Shown piece by piece: positions 51,104 through 60,509 of a DNA stretch of 64,000 nt (positions are counted from its first letter, which is position 1; each line of letters starts with the position of its first letter). Location: positions 1 through 64,000 of the forward strand of contig JAIXHQ010000013.1 in assembly GCA_030145715.1 (NCBI GenBank), read 5' to 3'. The DNA is from Sphingopyxis sp. (lineage in GTDB: Bacteria > Pseudomonadota > Alphaproteobacteria > Sphingomonadales > Sphingomonadaceae). The notes below the pieces were generated by a model. That model was not told where the DNA came from. It was given only the letters and a program-made list of their open reading frames with translations, and did not search any database. The position numbers and the translations under genes are program-made.

Positions 51104-51907
51104 ATGCAGCCAGCAGCCGACGCCCCCATCCTTTTTTTCGACAGCGGCCTTGGCGGGCTGACCGTGCTGGGGCCGACGCGCGCGCTGCTCCCCACCGCTC
51201 CGATCGTCTATGCCGCCGACTATGCCGGGCTGCCCTATGGTCAGAAAAGCGAGGCCGAACTCGCGGCCCGCGTTCCGGCGCTGCTTGGCCGGCTTGTCGA
51301 ACGCTATCAGCCGCGGCTCGCGGTCATCGCGTGCAACACGGCATCGACGATCGCGCTGGCCCATGTTCGCGCCGCGCTTGACCTGCCGATCGTCGGCACC
51401 GTCCCGGCGATCAAGCCCGCCGCCGAATTGACGAACAGCGGCGTGATCGGGGTTTTGGGGACAGAGGCGACGGTGCGCCAACCCTATGTCGACGATCTGA
51501 GCGCGAAATTCGCGGGCGACAAGATAGTGCTGCGGCACGGCAGCCCCGGCCTCGTCACCGGCGCCGAGGCAAAGCTGCGCGGCGAACCCGTCGATCCCGC
51601 CACCATCGCCCGCGCGGTCGCCGGGCTTCGCGACCAGCCGCGCGGCGACGCGATGGACGTTATCGTCCTCGCCTGCACCCACTTTCCGCTGCTGACCGAC
51701 GAATTGCAGGCGGCGGTCGGCCCCGGCGTCCGGCTGATCGACGGCGCCGCGGGTATCGCGCGCCGCATCGCCCATCTGACCCAGGGGCAAGGCTGGCCTG
51801 ACGCGCCCGCGCCGGGCCTTGCCGTCTTTACGCGCAGCGCCGACCGGCCGCCGCCGCCGCTTGCCACGCTGGCGCCCTATGGCCTTGACCGCATCGAATT
51901 GATCTAG
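51104..51907 (+). CDS. murI: Glutamate racemase
   Basis: This 267-residue enzyme makes D-glutamate for peptidoglycan. Both catalytic cysteines are present: Cys77 (VIACNTAST) and Cys191 (VLACTHFPLL), with Asp13 in FFDSGLGG. It is divergent from plsY and followed by hemA after 145 bases. Confidence 0.94.
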   Translation: MQPAADAPILFFDSGLGGLTVLGPTRALLPTAPIVYAADYAGLPYGQKSEAELAARVPALLGRLVERYQPRLAVIACNTASTIALAHVRAALDLPIVGTVPAIKPAAELTNSGVIGVLGTEATVRQPYVDDLSAKFAGDKIVLRHGSPGLVTGAEAKLRGEPVDPATIARAVAGLRDQPRGDAMDVIVLACTHFPLLTDELQAAVGPGVRLIDGAAGIARRIAHLTQGQGWPDAPAPGLAVFTRSADRPPPPLATLAPYGLDRIELI

Positions 51908-52052
51908 GGTAGGACCCGCCCGATCGAGCCGTTGAATTGCGAATCGTTCGCACTGGATTCCGGCGGGATTGGACGCTATTGGCGCGCCTGTTAATAGCCG
52001 CCAGCGGGAGCGGCCAAAGCCTGACACTGGCACCTGACTGCGGGGCTGATAC

Positions 52053-53267
52053 GTGAACTACGACGATATTTTCGCGCGAGCGATCGACCGGCTGCATGAA
52101 GAAGGACGCTATCGCGTCTTCATCGACATTCTGCGCAACAAGGGCGCGTTTCCGAACGCCCGCTGTTTCGCGGGCCACAACGGTCCAAAGCCGATCACGG
52201 TCTGGTGTTCGAACGACTATCTTGCCATGGGCCAGCATCCCAAGGTCATCGAAGCGATGGAAGAGGCGCTGCACGACGTCGGCGCCGGTTCGGGCGGCAC
52301 CCGCAACATCGGCGGCAACACGCATTATCATGTCGATCTGGAATATGAACTCGCCGACCTGCACGGCAAGGACGGCGCCCTGCTGTTCACCTCGGGCTAT
52401 ATTTCGAACGAAGCGACGCTGGGCACGCTCGGCAAGCTGCTGCCGAACTGCATCATCTATTCGGACGAACTCAACCATGCATCGATGATCGCGGGCATCC
52501 GCAATTCGGGCTGCGAAAAGCGGGTGTGGCGCCACAACGACCTCGCGCATCTTGAGGAATTGCTGGCCGCCGACGATCCCGATGCGGCAAAGCTGATCGC
52601 GTTCGAAAGCGTCTATTCGATGGACGGCGACGTCGCCCCGATCCACGCGATCTGCGACCTCGCCGAAAAATATAACGCCCTGACCTACTGCGACGAAGTC
52701 CATGCCGTCGGCATGTACGGCCCGCGCGGCGGCGGCATCACCGACCGCGACGAAGCGGCGCACCGCGTCACGATCATCGAAGGAACGCTGGGCAAGGCGT
52801 TTGGCGTCATGGGTGGCTATATCGCCGCCGAGAAGAATATCATCGACGTGATCCGCAGCTATGCGCCCGGCTTTATCTTCACGACCAGCCTGTCGCCGGT
52901 TCTCGTCGCGGGTGTGCTGGCAAGCGTCCGGCACCTGAAGGCGTCGAGCGTCGAGCGCGACGCGCAACAGGCGGCCGCTGCCTATCTGAAGCAAAGCTTC
53001 CGCGATGCGGGCCTGCCCGTGATGGATTCGACGACCCACATCGTCCCGCTGATGGTCGGCGACCCGGTGCGCGCCAAGAAGATCAGCGACATATTGCTCG
53101 CCGAATATGGCGTCTATGTCCAACCGATCAATTTCCCGACCGTGCCGCGCGGCACCGAACGTCTGCGCTTCACGCCCGGCCCCGCGCATGACGAAGCCAT
53201 GATGCGCGAACTGACCGAGGCGCTGGCCGAAATCTGGGATCGGCTCGAACTGCGCAAGGCCGCGTGA
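52053..53267 (+). CDS. hemA: 5-aminolevulinate synthase (C4 pathway)
   Basis: This 404-residue PLP enzyme condenses glycine and succinyl-CoA, the first step of tetrapyrrole synthesis in alphaproteobacteria. PLP-Lys248 is in [13 protein letters not shown], with [15 protein letters not shown] near 79 and [14 protein letters not shown] near 213. The start is GTG at 52053. The stop overlaps a GTG start of the nitroreductase gene. Succinyl-CoA links it to the methylmalonyl route. Confidence 0.95.
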   Translation: MNYDDIFARAIDRLHEEGRYRVFIDILRNKGAFPNARCFAGHNGPKPITVWCSNDYLAMGQHPKVIEAMEEALHDVGAGSGGTRNIGGNTHYHVDLEYELADLHGKDGALLFTSGYISNEATLGTLGKLLPNCIIYSDELNHASMIAGIRNSGCEKRVWRHNDLAHLEELLAADDPDAAKLIAFESVYSMDGDVAPIHAICDLAEKYNALTYCDEVHAVGMYGPRGGGITDRDEAAHRVTIIEGTLGKAFGVMGGYIAAEKNIIDVIRSYAPGFIFTTSLSPVLVAGVLASVRHLKASSVERDAQQAAAAYLKQSFRDAGLPVMDSTTHIVPLMVGDPVRAKKISDILLAEYGVYVQPINFPTVPRGTERLRFTPGPAHDEAMMRELTEALAEIWDRLELRKAA

Positions 53268-53953
53268 CGGCCATGCCGGGCTACGACGATGTCGTCGTCG
53301 GGCGCCGATCGATCCGCGGGTTCCTCGACAAGCCGGTGCCAAAGGCGCTGGTGGCAGAGGTGATCGCGCTCGCGATGCGCGCGCCATCGTCGTTCAACAA
53401 CCAGTGCTGGAATTTCTCGGTCGTGACCGGCCCGGCGCTCGATGCGATCCGCCGGGGCAACACCGACGGCATATTGGCCGGCCAGCCCGACAGCCGCGAG
53501 TTCCGCCGCTTTGATGGCATCGCCGACGACCATCGCGCGCGCCAGATCGAAATCGCGAAGCAGCTTTTCGGCGCGATGGGCATCGAACGCGATGACAAGG
53601 ATGCGCGGCAGGACTGGGTGCTGCGCGGCTTTCGCCAGTTCGACGCGCCGGTCAGCATCGTCGTCACCTATGACCGCGCCTTGCTGGGCAGCGACATCGC
53701 GCCCTTTGACTGCGGCGCGGTGACGAACGCGCTGGTCAACGCCGCATGGTCGCGCGGGCTGGGCTGTGTCATCAACAGCCAGGGCATCATGCAAAGCCCC
53801 GTCGTGCGCGAACATGCGCGCATCCCGGACGATCAGGTCATCATGATCTGCGTCGCCATGGGCTGGCCGGACGAGGATTTTCCCGCCAACGCCGTCGTTT
53901 CCAACCGCAAGGCGATCGAAGAGGCGGTGCGCTTCGTCGGCTTTGACGACTGA
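53264..53953 (+). CDS. Nitroreductase-family flavoprotein
   Basis: This 229-residue FMN enzyme has [12 protein letters not shown] (12-23), [12 protein letters not shown] (near 42) and the C-terminal [12 protein letters not shown] typical of the NfsB/PnbA-like nitroreductase family. The natural substrate is not known. The GTG start overlaps the hemA stop (GTGA); an ATG at 53273 is the alternative. It is the only gene that follows hemA in the unit. Confidence 0.88.
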   Translation: MTAMPGYDDVVVGRRSIRGFLDKPVPKALVAEVIALAMRAPSSFNNQCWNFSVVTGPALDAIRRGNTDGILAGQPDSREFRRFDGIADDHRARQIEIAKQLFGAMGIERDDKDARQDWVLRGFRQFDAPVSIVVTYDRALLGSDIAPFDCGAVTNALVNAAWSRGLGCVINSQGIMQSPVVREHARIPDDQVIMICVAMGWPDEDFPANAVVSNRKAIEEAVRFVGFDD

Positions 53954-53954
53954 C

Positions 53955-54614
53955 CTAGCGCGAACGCCTGTCGAGCCGAAGCGACCAGGCATAGCCGCGA
54001 TAGAGCCGCGTGACCGCAAGCCGGGCGCCCGCGTCATTCGCCACCTCGCGCGCGGCCTCGACCAACAGGGCGCGCGGCGCGACATGAAAGCGCGCCAGCC
54101 ATCCGAACAGCGCCGCGCGAAACCATTGCGGCATCTTTTCCTGCTGACCGAAATCGACGATATGCAGCGACCCGTCGGGTGACAAATGGCGCATCGCTTC
54201 GCGGACCGCGCCCTGCCAATCGGGGATCATCGACAGAGTATAGCTTTGGAAGATGCGGTCGAATCCGTCGATGCGAAAAAGCGTCGTCGGATCGAAATCG
54301 GTCGCATCCCCCTGTTCCACGCTGATCCGCTGGGTCAGCCCGGCGCGCGCGATCGAGGTTCGCGCCGTTTTCAGCATCTCTTCCGAAATATCGATGCCAT
54401 GGAAATGGGCGCCGGGCCAACGGCGCGCGGCGGCGATCAGGTTGCGTCCGGTTCCGCATCCGATTTCAAGGACATGACCGCCATCGGGCGGCGCCAGTTC
54501 GCCGATCAGCCGGTCGCGGCCGAGCAGATAATATTTGCGCGTGACGTCATAGATATGCCGCTGGCCGCGATAGACGCCATCCATCAACGCGGCATGGCCC
54601 TCCGCCATCGCCAC
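53955..54614 (-). CDS. btaB: BtaB, betaine lipid N-methyltransferase
   Basis: This 219-residue class I SAM methyltransferase has motif I VLEIGCGTGRN (near 48) and the BtaB-like YDVTRKYYLLGRDRLI (about 22-37) and FQSYTLSMIPDW segments. Together with BtaA it makes diacylglyceryl-N,N,N-trimethylhomoserine, adding three methyl groups to the homoserine lipid. GTG start at 54614, three bases after btaA, with AAGGA upstream; an ATG two codons later is possible. Confidence 0.85.
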   Translation of the reverse strand: MAMAEGHAALMDGVYRGQRHIYDVTRKYYLLGRDRLIGELAPPDGGHVLEIGCGTGRNLIAAARRWPGAHFHGIDISEEMLKTARTSIARAGLTQRISVEQGDATDFDPTTLFRIDGFDRIFQSYTLSMIPDWQGAVREAMRHLSPDGSLHIVDFGQQEKMPQWFRAALFGWLARFHVAPRALLVEAAREVANDAGARLAVTRLYRGYAWSLRLDRRSR

Positions 54615-54617
54615 TGA

Positions 54618-55835
54618 TCAATCCTTCAGAATATAAAGATGGACGCCGCCATAGATGGCCGACCGGTCGCGCCGCGTGTAATCGCGCGATTCCGCTGCCC
54701 GATAATCCCACCGCCGCAACAGGTCGGCGGGCAGCCGCCCCGGCAAAAGGCTGGGTTCGGCGGCGGTGCGGAACAGGACGCGGGCGCCCGGACGGGCGGT
54801 GCGCGTCACCTGTCCCCACAGCGCGGCCAGTTGCGCGTCGCTCATCCAATCCTGCGCGTCGAGGAAGACATAGCGATCGAAACTCGCCGCCTCCGCTTCG
54901 GCCAGCATGTCGGTCATGTTGGCGTGCGCCATCGTGACCCGATCGGCGCGGTCGCGAACCGCGGCATAATGGGCGGCCTGCAAATAGGGCGGCAACGACG
55001 CCGCCGCCCGCTTGTCATAACCGCGCCCAAAGGCTTGCCACGCGAAATAATTGTCGCCGAGCGGGAAATCGCAGGTCAGTTTTTCCAGACGGCGGCGCAG
55101 GACATCGGCCATCGGCCGGCCGTCCGCCAGCGCGTCATATTGCGCGGGCGGGATGCCCAAGCCGAACAGCGACGACCGCTGATCGGTGATCCAGCGGATG
55201 AATTTGCGGTCGAAAAAGGGCGCGAATTTCGTTTCGAAAATCAGGCGCTGTTCCTCGACCGTCGTCGCTTCCAGGAATTCGCGCGGGTCGATGCGGTGCA
55301 TCCGCGCGATCAGGTGGGCCAGCCCGATGAAGCTGCCGAGCAGCCCGCGCCGATAAAGGCCGTGCGCAAAGCCGTTGATCCGGCGGCGTCCGGCCAGGTC
55401 GCGCCCCTCCCAGTAACGGCGGCTGGTCTCGTCGAGATGCGGGCGGACAAAGGCGCGATAATCGGCGATATTGGTCGCGCTGTCGGCATCGGCAAAGAAA
55501 CGGCGCAGGCTGGCATGATCGGGCAACCGCTGGATCGCCACACGCTTCAGATTGTTCAGCGCGACATGCGCGGTGTTCAGGTCGACGGCGACAATCTGGG
55601 CCGGGTCGGCGACAAGATAGGAAAACACGTTACAGCCGCCGCTGGCGATGGTCGCTATCCGGTTCCCCGGCTCGATCGCCAGCGCCTCCATATCGACGAC
55701 GGGGTCTTCCCATATCTGGGCATAGACCAGCCCCTTGAACGCAAAAGAAAAAGCGCGGTCAAGCAGACGCTGTTTCCGTTCGCCATCCTCGCGGACGACG
55801 GCGGCGGATATTTTGCGATTGGGTTGGCTGGCCAT
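54618..55835 (-). CDS. btaA: BtaA, diacylglycerol 3-amino-3-carboxypropyltransferase
   Basis: This DUF3419 protein of about 405 residues has the BtaA pattern: LVYAQIWEDPVVDMEALAI (near 34), IATIASGGCNVFSYL (near 60), VDLNTAHVALNNLK and the C-terminal DAQDWMSDAQLAALWGQV. It transfers the aminocarboxypropyl group of SAM to diacylglycerol. Starts at 55856 or 55877 are possible; 55835 is chosen because it lies closest to the conserved start and leaves room for the Pho-like promoter. It forms an operon with btaB. Confidence 0.87.
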   Translation of the reverse strand: MASQPNRKISAAVVREDGERKQRLLDRAFSFAFKGLVYAQIWEDPVVDMEALAIEPGNRIATIASGGCNVFSYLVADPAQIVAVDLNTAHVALNNLKRVAIQRLPDHASLRRFFADADSATNIADYRAFVRPHLDETSRRYWEGRDLAGRRRINGFAHGLYRRGLLGSFIGLAHLIARMHRIDPREFLEATTVEEQRLIFETKFAPFFDRKFIRWITDQRSSLFGLGIPPAQYDALADGRPMADVLRRRLEKLTCDFPLGDNYFAWQAFGRGYDKRAAASLPPYLQAAHYAAVRDRADRVTMAHANMTDMLAEAEAASFDRYVFLDAQDWMSDAQLAALWGQVTRTARPGARVLFRTAAEPSLLPGRLPADLLRRWDYRAAESRDYTRRDRSAIYGGVHLYILKD

Positions 55836-55899
55836 GCGAAGGGATTCCCCGGACATTGTTGATCCGGGGCCGCGCATGACAGGTTTTCATGCGATTTCC

Positions 55900-55917
55900 G
55901 TGCCGGTTCGATGACAA
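55900..55917 (-). promoter_or_regulatory. Candidate Pho box upstream of btaA
   Basis: Read on the minus strand: TTGTCAT, CGAA, CCGGCAC, which fits CTGTCAT-N4-CTGTCAT in one arm well and in the other 5 of 7. Another CTGTCAT occurs at 55882-55876. It lies about 65-80 bases upstream of the chosen btaA start. Confidence 0.4.
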
Positions 55918-55995
55918 TCCGGAGACAGAAGCGAAAAGATTTACGTCCTTTTCGTCATTTTCGCAGGCGGCGGCGGCAACGACCTCCAACCCGCC

Positions 55996-56445
55996 TCAAT
56001 CGCGGCAATATCCCTCGCCATTCTTGACGATCAGGCATTCCGTTTTGCCCGCCAGATATTTGAGGCCGGTTTCGTCGCCCGATCCGCGACGCAGGCTCAG
56101 CTCCTCGCCGCCGCGCTTGAACTTAATGCCATGTTCGCTGTCGCTGCCCTCATATGTCCCCTTGGTATCCAGGTCGGACTGCATATCCAGCTTATATTTG
56201 CCGGGCGCGGCGGTGGCGATCGTGACATACATGCCTTCGACCCCCGTCCACTTGCCGGCCCAGCTCGCAAAACGGTGCGGCGCCGTCGCGGGGTCTTCGT
56301 CGGCAGGGGTTTCGGTGGGTACGGTTTCGACGGGAACGTCGGTCATCGTCGTTTTGGCGGGGGTGGGGGCAGGTGCCTCTGCCTTTTCGCACCCGGTCAG
56401 CACCACCAGCGCCGCGGCGCTGGCCAGAATCACGATCTTCTGCAT
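55996..56445 (-). CDS. Small lipoprotein of unknown function
   Basis: This 149-residue protein has a lipoprotein signal (VVLTGCEK; Cys19), a Pro/Thr/Ala linker (to about residue 55) and a C-terminal domain of about 90 residues (FASWAGKWTGVEGMYVTI ... ECLIVKNGEGYCRD) with two cysteines that could pair. GGAAGGAGAAG lies before the ATG. It should sit in the periplasm or outer membrane. I do not recognise a function. Confidence 0.8.
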   Translation of the reverse strand: MQKIVILASAAALVVLTGCEKAEAPAPTPAKTTMTDVPVETVPTETPADEDPATAPHRFASWAGKWTGVEGMYVTIATAAPGKYKLDMQSDLDTKGTYEGSDSEHGIKFKRGGEELSLRRGSGDETGLKYLAGKTECLIVKNGEGYCRD

Positions 56446-56494
56446 CTCGCTTCTCCTTCCCGGCTCAAACGCGCCGGGCGGGATAAGTTTCCGC

Positions 56495-57484
56495 CTAGCC
56501 CGCCAGTATCTCCGCATAATGTTTCGGATCGACATTGCCGCCCGACAGGGTGACGAGCGTCGCCTGCCCCAGTTCGACCTTTCCCGCCAGAACCGCGGCC
56601 AGCGCCGCCGCGCCGCCGGGCTCGACCACCAGATGGAGCTTCTCGAACGCGACCCGCATCGCATGGCGAACCTCTTCGCGCGTCACGGCCACGCCGCGAA
56701 CGCCGCGCGCCTGCAATATCGCGAAATTGATCGGCCAGGTCTGCGGCGTCTGCAACGCATCGCATTCGGTGGGATAGGCCATGTCGTCCACCGACAATAT
56801 TTCGCCCGCTTCCAGCGACCGGGCCACATCGTCCCACCCCTCTGGCTCGACCGCGATGACGTCCGCGTCGGGACAGGCCAGCGCCAGCCCCGCCGACAGC
56901 CCGCCCCCGCCGCAACATGCGATCACCCGGTCGGGTCCGGCGATCCCGCGCGCGGCAAGCTGTGCCCGTGCCTCGATTCCCGCGCTGCCCTGCCCCTCGA
57001 TGATCCACGGATCGCCATAGGCATGGACCAGCGTTCCGCCGCGTTCATCGATCAGCTTTGCCGCGACCGCATCGCGCGATTCGGTGACGCGATCATACAG
57101 CAACACCTCCGCCCCCAGGGCGCGCGTCGCGGCCAGCTTCATGCGCGGCGCATTGCTGGGCATCACGATGGTCGCGGCAATGCCCAGCCGGTTCGCGGCC
57201 CAGGCGACCCCCTGCGCATGATTGCCGCTCGACACGCCGACGACCCCCGCCGCCGCCTGTTCGGGCGTCAGGTCGGTCAGCCGATGCCATGCACCGCGAA
57301 TCTTGAACGCACCGACGGGTTGCAGGCATTCGGCCTTGCACCAGATCGTCGTGCCGTCGATGTCCATCGGCAACAGCGGCGTCGCGGGCAACAGGTCGGC
57401 GACCTTTGCCGCCGCGCGTTCCACCCCGGCCAGCGTCGGCGCGCGATCGGGGTCGGTCAGGGGATCGGGGCTTTGCTGTGTCAT
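56495..57484 (-). CDS. Threonine/serine dehydratase, PLP fold II, no ACT domain
   Basis: This 329-residue PLP enzyme has Lys61 in GAFKIRGAW, SSGNHAQGVAW (near 86) and the phosphate-binding CCGGGGLSAGL (near 190). The lack of a regulatory ACT-like domain suggests the catabolic threonine ammonia-lyase or serine racemase type rather than the biosynthetic IlvA. It is divergent from the carboxyspermidine dehydrogenase gene. Confidence 0.85.
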   Translation of the reverse strand: MTQQSPDPLTDPDRAPTLAGVERAAAKVADLLPATPLLPMDIDGTTIWCKAECLQPVGAFKIRGAWHRLTDLTPEQAAAGVVGVSSGNHAQGVAWAANRLGIAATIVMPSNAPRMKLAATRALGAEVLLYDRVTESRDAVAAKLIDERGGTLVHAYGDPWIIEGQGSAGIEARAQLAARGIAGPDRVIACCGGGGLSAGLALACPDADVIAVEPEGWDDVARSLEAGEILSVDDMAYPTECDALQTPQTWPINFAILQARGVRGVAVTREEVRHAMRVAFEKLHLVVEPGGAAALAAVLAGKVELGQATLVTLSGGNVDPKHYAEILAG

Positions 57485-57549
57485 GGCTTCGTCCTATAGG
57501 GCCGATCATACAAGGCAAGCGGCGATCGGGCCGCGACAGGAGATTTTCG

Positions 57550-58758
57550 ATGAGCAAGGTTCTGGTGATCGGCGCAGGCGGCGTCGGTTCGGTCGCGGTG
57601 CATAAAATGGCGATGAACCCCGACATTTTCCCCGACATCACGCTGGCCAGCCGCCGTAAGTTCAAATGCGATGCGATCGCCGAATCGGTCAAGGAACGCA
57701 CCGGCGTGACGATCAACACGGCAGAGGTCGACGCCGACCATATCGATGCGACCGCGGCGCTGATCCGCTCGATCGGCGCGACGCATGTCGTCAACCTCGC
57801 GCTTCCCTATCAGGATCTGACGATCATGGAGGCGTGCCTGTCGACCGGCGCCCATTATATGGACACCGCCAATTATGAACCGCGCGACGAGGCGAAGTTC
57901 GAATATCACTGGCAATGGGCCTATCAGGACCGGTTCAAGGACGCCGGACTGATGGCGCTGCTCGGTTCGGGGTTCGACCCCGGTGTCACCAGCGTTTTCA
58001 CCACCTGGCTGAAAAAGCATCATTTCGACCGCATCGACACGCTCGACATTCTCGACTGCAACGGCGGCGATCATGGCCAGCATTTCGCCACCAACTTCAA
58101 TCCCGAAATCAACATCCGCGAAGTGACCGCGGTCGCGCGCCACTGGGAAAATGGCGACTGGGTGGAAACCCCGCCGATGTCGGTAAAGCAGACATTCGAT
58201 TTCGAAGCGGTCGGCGAAAAGACGATGTACCTCATGTATCATGAGGAGATCGAAAGCCTGAAGACGCACCTGCCCGAAATCAAGCGCATCCGTTTCTGGA
58301 TGACCTTTGGCGAGGCTTATATCACGCACCTCACCGTGTTGCAGAATGTCGGCATGACGCGGATCGACCCGGTCATCTATGAAGGGCGCGAGATTATTCC
58401 GCTCCAGTTCCTGAAGGCGGTCCTTCCCGAACCGTCGAGCCTGGGCGAAACGACGAAGGGCAAGACCAACATCGGCGTCATCGCGACCGGCCTGGGCAAG
58501 GACGGCCGGGAAAAGACGCTCTATCTGTACAATATCTGCGACCATGAAGAGGCGTTCGCCGAAACCGGCAACCAGGCGGTCAGCTATACCACCGGCGTTC
58601 CCGCGATGATCGGCGCCGCGATGATGGTCACGGGCACATGGGCGGGCGACGGCGTGTTCAACATGGAACAGATGGACCCCGACCCCTTCATGGACATGCT
58701 GAACCGGCACGGTCTGCCGTGGCAGGTCAAGGAACTGGACGGACCGCTGGACTTCTGA
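57550..58758 (+). CDS. Carboxy(nor)spermidine dehydrogenase, saccharopine dehydrogenase family
   Basis: This 402-residue enzyme starts MSKVLVIGAGGVGSVAVHKM and matches the carboxynorspermidine synthase group (TANYEPRDEAKFEYHWQW near 100; GFDPGVTSVF; MDPDPFMDMLNRHGLPW near the end). It reductively joins aspartate semialdehyde with a diamine. With putrescine from the decarboxylase at 60622, the product is carboxyspermidine. It precedes nspC by 347 bases. Confidence 0.88.
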   Translation: MSKVLVIGAGGVGSVAVHKMAMNPDIFPDITLASRRKFKCDAIAESVKERTGVTINTAEVDADHIDATAALIRSIGATHVVNLALPYQDLTIMEACLSTGAHYMDTANYEPRDEAKFEYHWQWAYQDRFKDAGLMALLGSGFDPGVTSVFTTWLKKHHFDRIDTLDILDCNGGDHGQHFATNFNPEINIREVTAVARHWENGDWVETPPMSVKQTFDFEAVGEKTMYLMYHEEIESLKTHLPEIKRIRFWMTFGEAYITHLTVLQNVGMTRIDPVIYEGREIIPLQFLKAVLPEPSSLGETTKGKTNIGVIATGLGKDGREKTLYLYNICDHEEAFAETGNQAVSYTTGVPAMIGAAMMVTGTWAGDGVFNMEQMDPDPFMDMLNRHGLPWQVKELDGPLDF

Positions 58759-58780
58759 TCCCGCGACCCGGCCCCAGGTC

Positions 58781-58825
58781 CACCAGCGACAGGGGCACCA
58801 GCGACGGGGGCACCAGCGACGGGGG
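58781..58825. repeat. Three tandem 15-bp repeats
   Basis: CACCAGCGACAGGGG followed by two copies of CACCAGCGACGGGGG, directly after the carboxyspermidine dehydrogenase stop. They are non-coding as far as I can tell. The rest of 58759-59105 holds only the weak ORF listed separately and the nspC upstream region. Confidence 0.85.
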
Positions 58826-58924
58826 CACCCGTTCGGGCTGCGCTGGTCGAGGCAGGATTCGGTCTTTTCCGGACGGCGTTTCGACCAGTCGCAGGATCCG
58901 CATGACGGGCCGCATCCGCGCCCG

Positions 58925-59107
58925 TCATTTGCCGTTCGCAAGCCCTTGCGGGAACGGATCGCACTGGCCATATTCGCGGCGTTCGCGGCCTTCTGGCTTC
59001 ATGAGAAGGCGGCCGTGAACCACCCCGTCGGCGTTGGCCCGAATGCGGCGGGAGCGTTCTTCATTTTTCAAGCGACCGCTTGCGGTCAAAGGTAGATATA
59101 GCGACAT
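58925..59107 (-). CDS. Doubtful small ORF between the polyamine genes
   Basis: A 60-codon minus-strand ORF ends with GRERREYGQCDPFPQGLANGK. Codon use is chromosome-like over its last ~45 codons, but the first ~15 codons are AT-rich and look like the nspC promoter. No RBS is clear and no family is recognised. It may be a small gene, a remnant or chance. Confidence 0.25.
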   Translation of the reverse strand: MSLYLPLTASGRLKNEERSRRIRANADGVVHGRLLMKPEGRERREYGQCDPFPQGLANGK

Positions 59108-60278
59108 GGAAACCCGTGCCGGCGACCCCGGAGCCTTTGCCCGCTTCGACCTGAGCCGCGTCCCCTCCCCCGCCTTTGTCGTCGATGCCGCGAAGATTCG
59201 CGCCAACCTCGCGGTGCTGCGCCACATCGGCGATGCGTCGGGCGCGCGCGTGCTGGCCGCGCTCAAGGCGTTTTCGATGTGGTCGCTCGGCCCGACCGTC
59301 GCCGACTATCTGGACGGCGTCTGCGCGTCGGGCCTGTTCGAAGCGCGCCTTGGCCGCACCGAATATGGCGGAGAGGTCGCGACCTATTGCGCGGGTTACA
59401 AGGAAGCCGACCTGCCGGAGATCGCCCGGCTGTCGGATCATCTGATCTTTAACTCGCCGGGGCAGATCACCCGATTCCGCCCGCTGCTCGACGCGCTTCG
59501 GGCAAAGGGCGAGGCGTTCGACATCGGCTTGCGCATCAATCCGATGCACAGCGAGGGCGAGGTGCCGAAATATGATCCCGCCGCGCCATGCAGCCGCCTG
59601 GGCTTTCCGGTCAGCCAGTTGTTGCCCGAACATATGGACGGCGTCGACGGCATCCATATGCACAGCCTGTGCGAACAGGATTTCCCGCCGCTTCAACGCA
59701 CATGGGACGCGGTATATCCGATGCTGCGCCCCTTTTTCGGCCAGCTCAAATGGATCAATTTCGGCGGCGGCCACCATGTGACCCGCGCCGATTATCAGAT
59801 CGCGGACCTGGTCGCCTTCCTGAAACAGGTGCGCGCTGCGACCGACTGCGACGTGATGATCGAACCGGGCGAGGCGATCGCGCTCGACGGCGGGATCCTG
59901 GTGGGCGAGATACTCGACCTGTTCGACAATGGGATGCCGATCGGCATCACCGACATTTCGGCGACCTGCCACATGCCCGACGTCATCGAGGCACCCTATC
60001 GCCCGGCGATGCTGGGCGAAGGCCGCGACGGCATCGCGACCCGCCTTGGTGGCCCATCCTGCCTCGCGGGGGACGTGATCGGCGACTATCGCCTGCCCGG
60101 CGGCGCCCGCATCGGACAACGCTTCGCCTTCCTCGATCAGGCGCATTATTCGATGGTAAAGACGAACAGCTTCAACGGCGTGCCGCTCCCGTCGATCTGG
60201 CTGTGGGACAGCGAAACCGACGAACTGACACTGATCCGCGAATTTGGTTATGAGGATTTCAAGAACCGGCTGGGCTGA
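59106..60278 (+). CDS. nspC: Carboxy(nor)spermidine decarboxylase
   Basis: This 390-residue alanine-racemase-fold decarboxylase has PLP-Lys54 (VLAALKAFSMWS), INPMHSEGEVPKYDPAAPCSRLG (near 155; in short EVPKYDPAAPCSRLG), GIHMHSLCEQ (near 180) and the second-subunit residues in CHMPDVIEAPYRP. It releases CO2 from carboxyspermidine to give spermidine. The ATG at 59106 is used; the frame upstream lies in the intergenic region. Confidence 0.9.
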   Translation: METRAGDPGAFARFDLSRVPSPAFVVDAAKIRANLAVLRHIGDASGARVLAALKAFSMWSLGPTVADYLDGVCASGLFEARLGRTEYGGEVATYCAGYKEADLPEIARLSDHLIFNSPGQITRFRPLLDALRAKGEAFDIGLRINPMHSEGEVPKYDPAAPCSRLGFPVSQLLPEHMDGVDGIHMHSLCEQDFPPLQRTWDAVYPMLRPFFGQLKWINFGGGHHVTRADYQIADLVAFLKQVRAATDCDVMIEPGEAIALDGGILVGEILDLFDNGMPIGITDISATCHMPDVIEAPYRPAMLGEGRDGIATRLGGPSCLAGDVIGDYRLPGGARIGQRFAFLDQAHYSMVKTNSFNGVPLPSIWLWDSETDELTLIREFGYEDFKNRLG

Positions 60279-60509
60279 TTTCGGCCGGCGTCTGACGATC
60301 CGCATCGGCGAATCGCAACCCGCCGCGTTCGGCGCCGATCGCCCGCGCGGGGCGACTCGATCATGCCGAAGGGAATCAGAACGAGCCAATCCCTTTTGGC
60401 GCTGGCGGTCGCGCGGCGGGCGCCCTTGTCCTGCATTCGCGCGACTTGGCGCGGATCAGCCCCACTTGGCCCCTCATGTTACCAATGCGTTACAAAATTG
60501 CGCGATAGG

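Noticed and set aside
55836-55877. Longer btaA start at 55877
   Set aside because: It overlaps the CTGTCAT half-site, lacks an RBS and adds residues not seen in the conserved start; not fully excluded.
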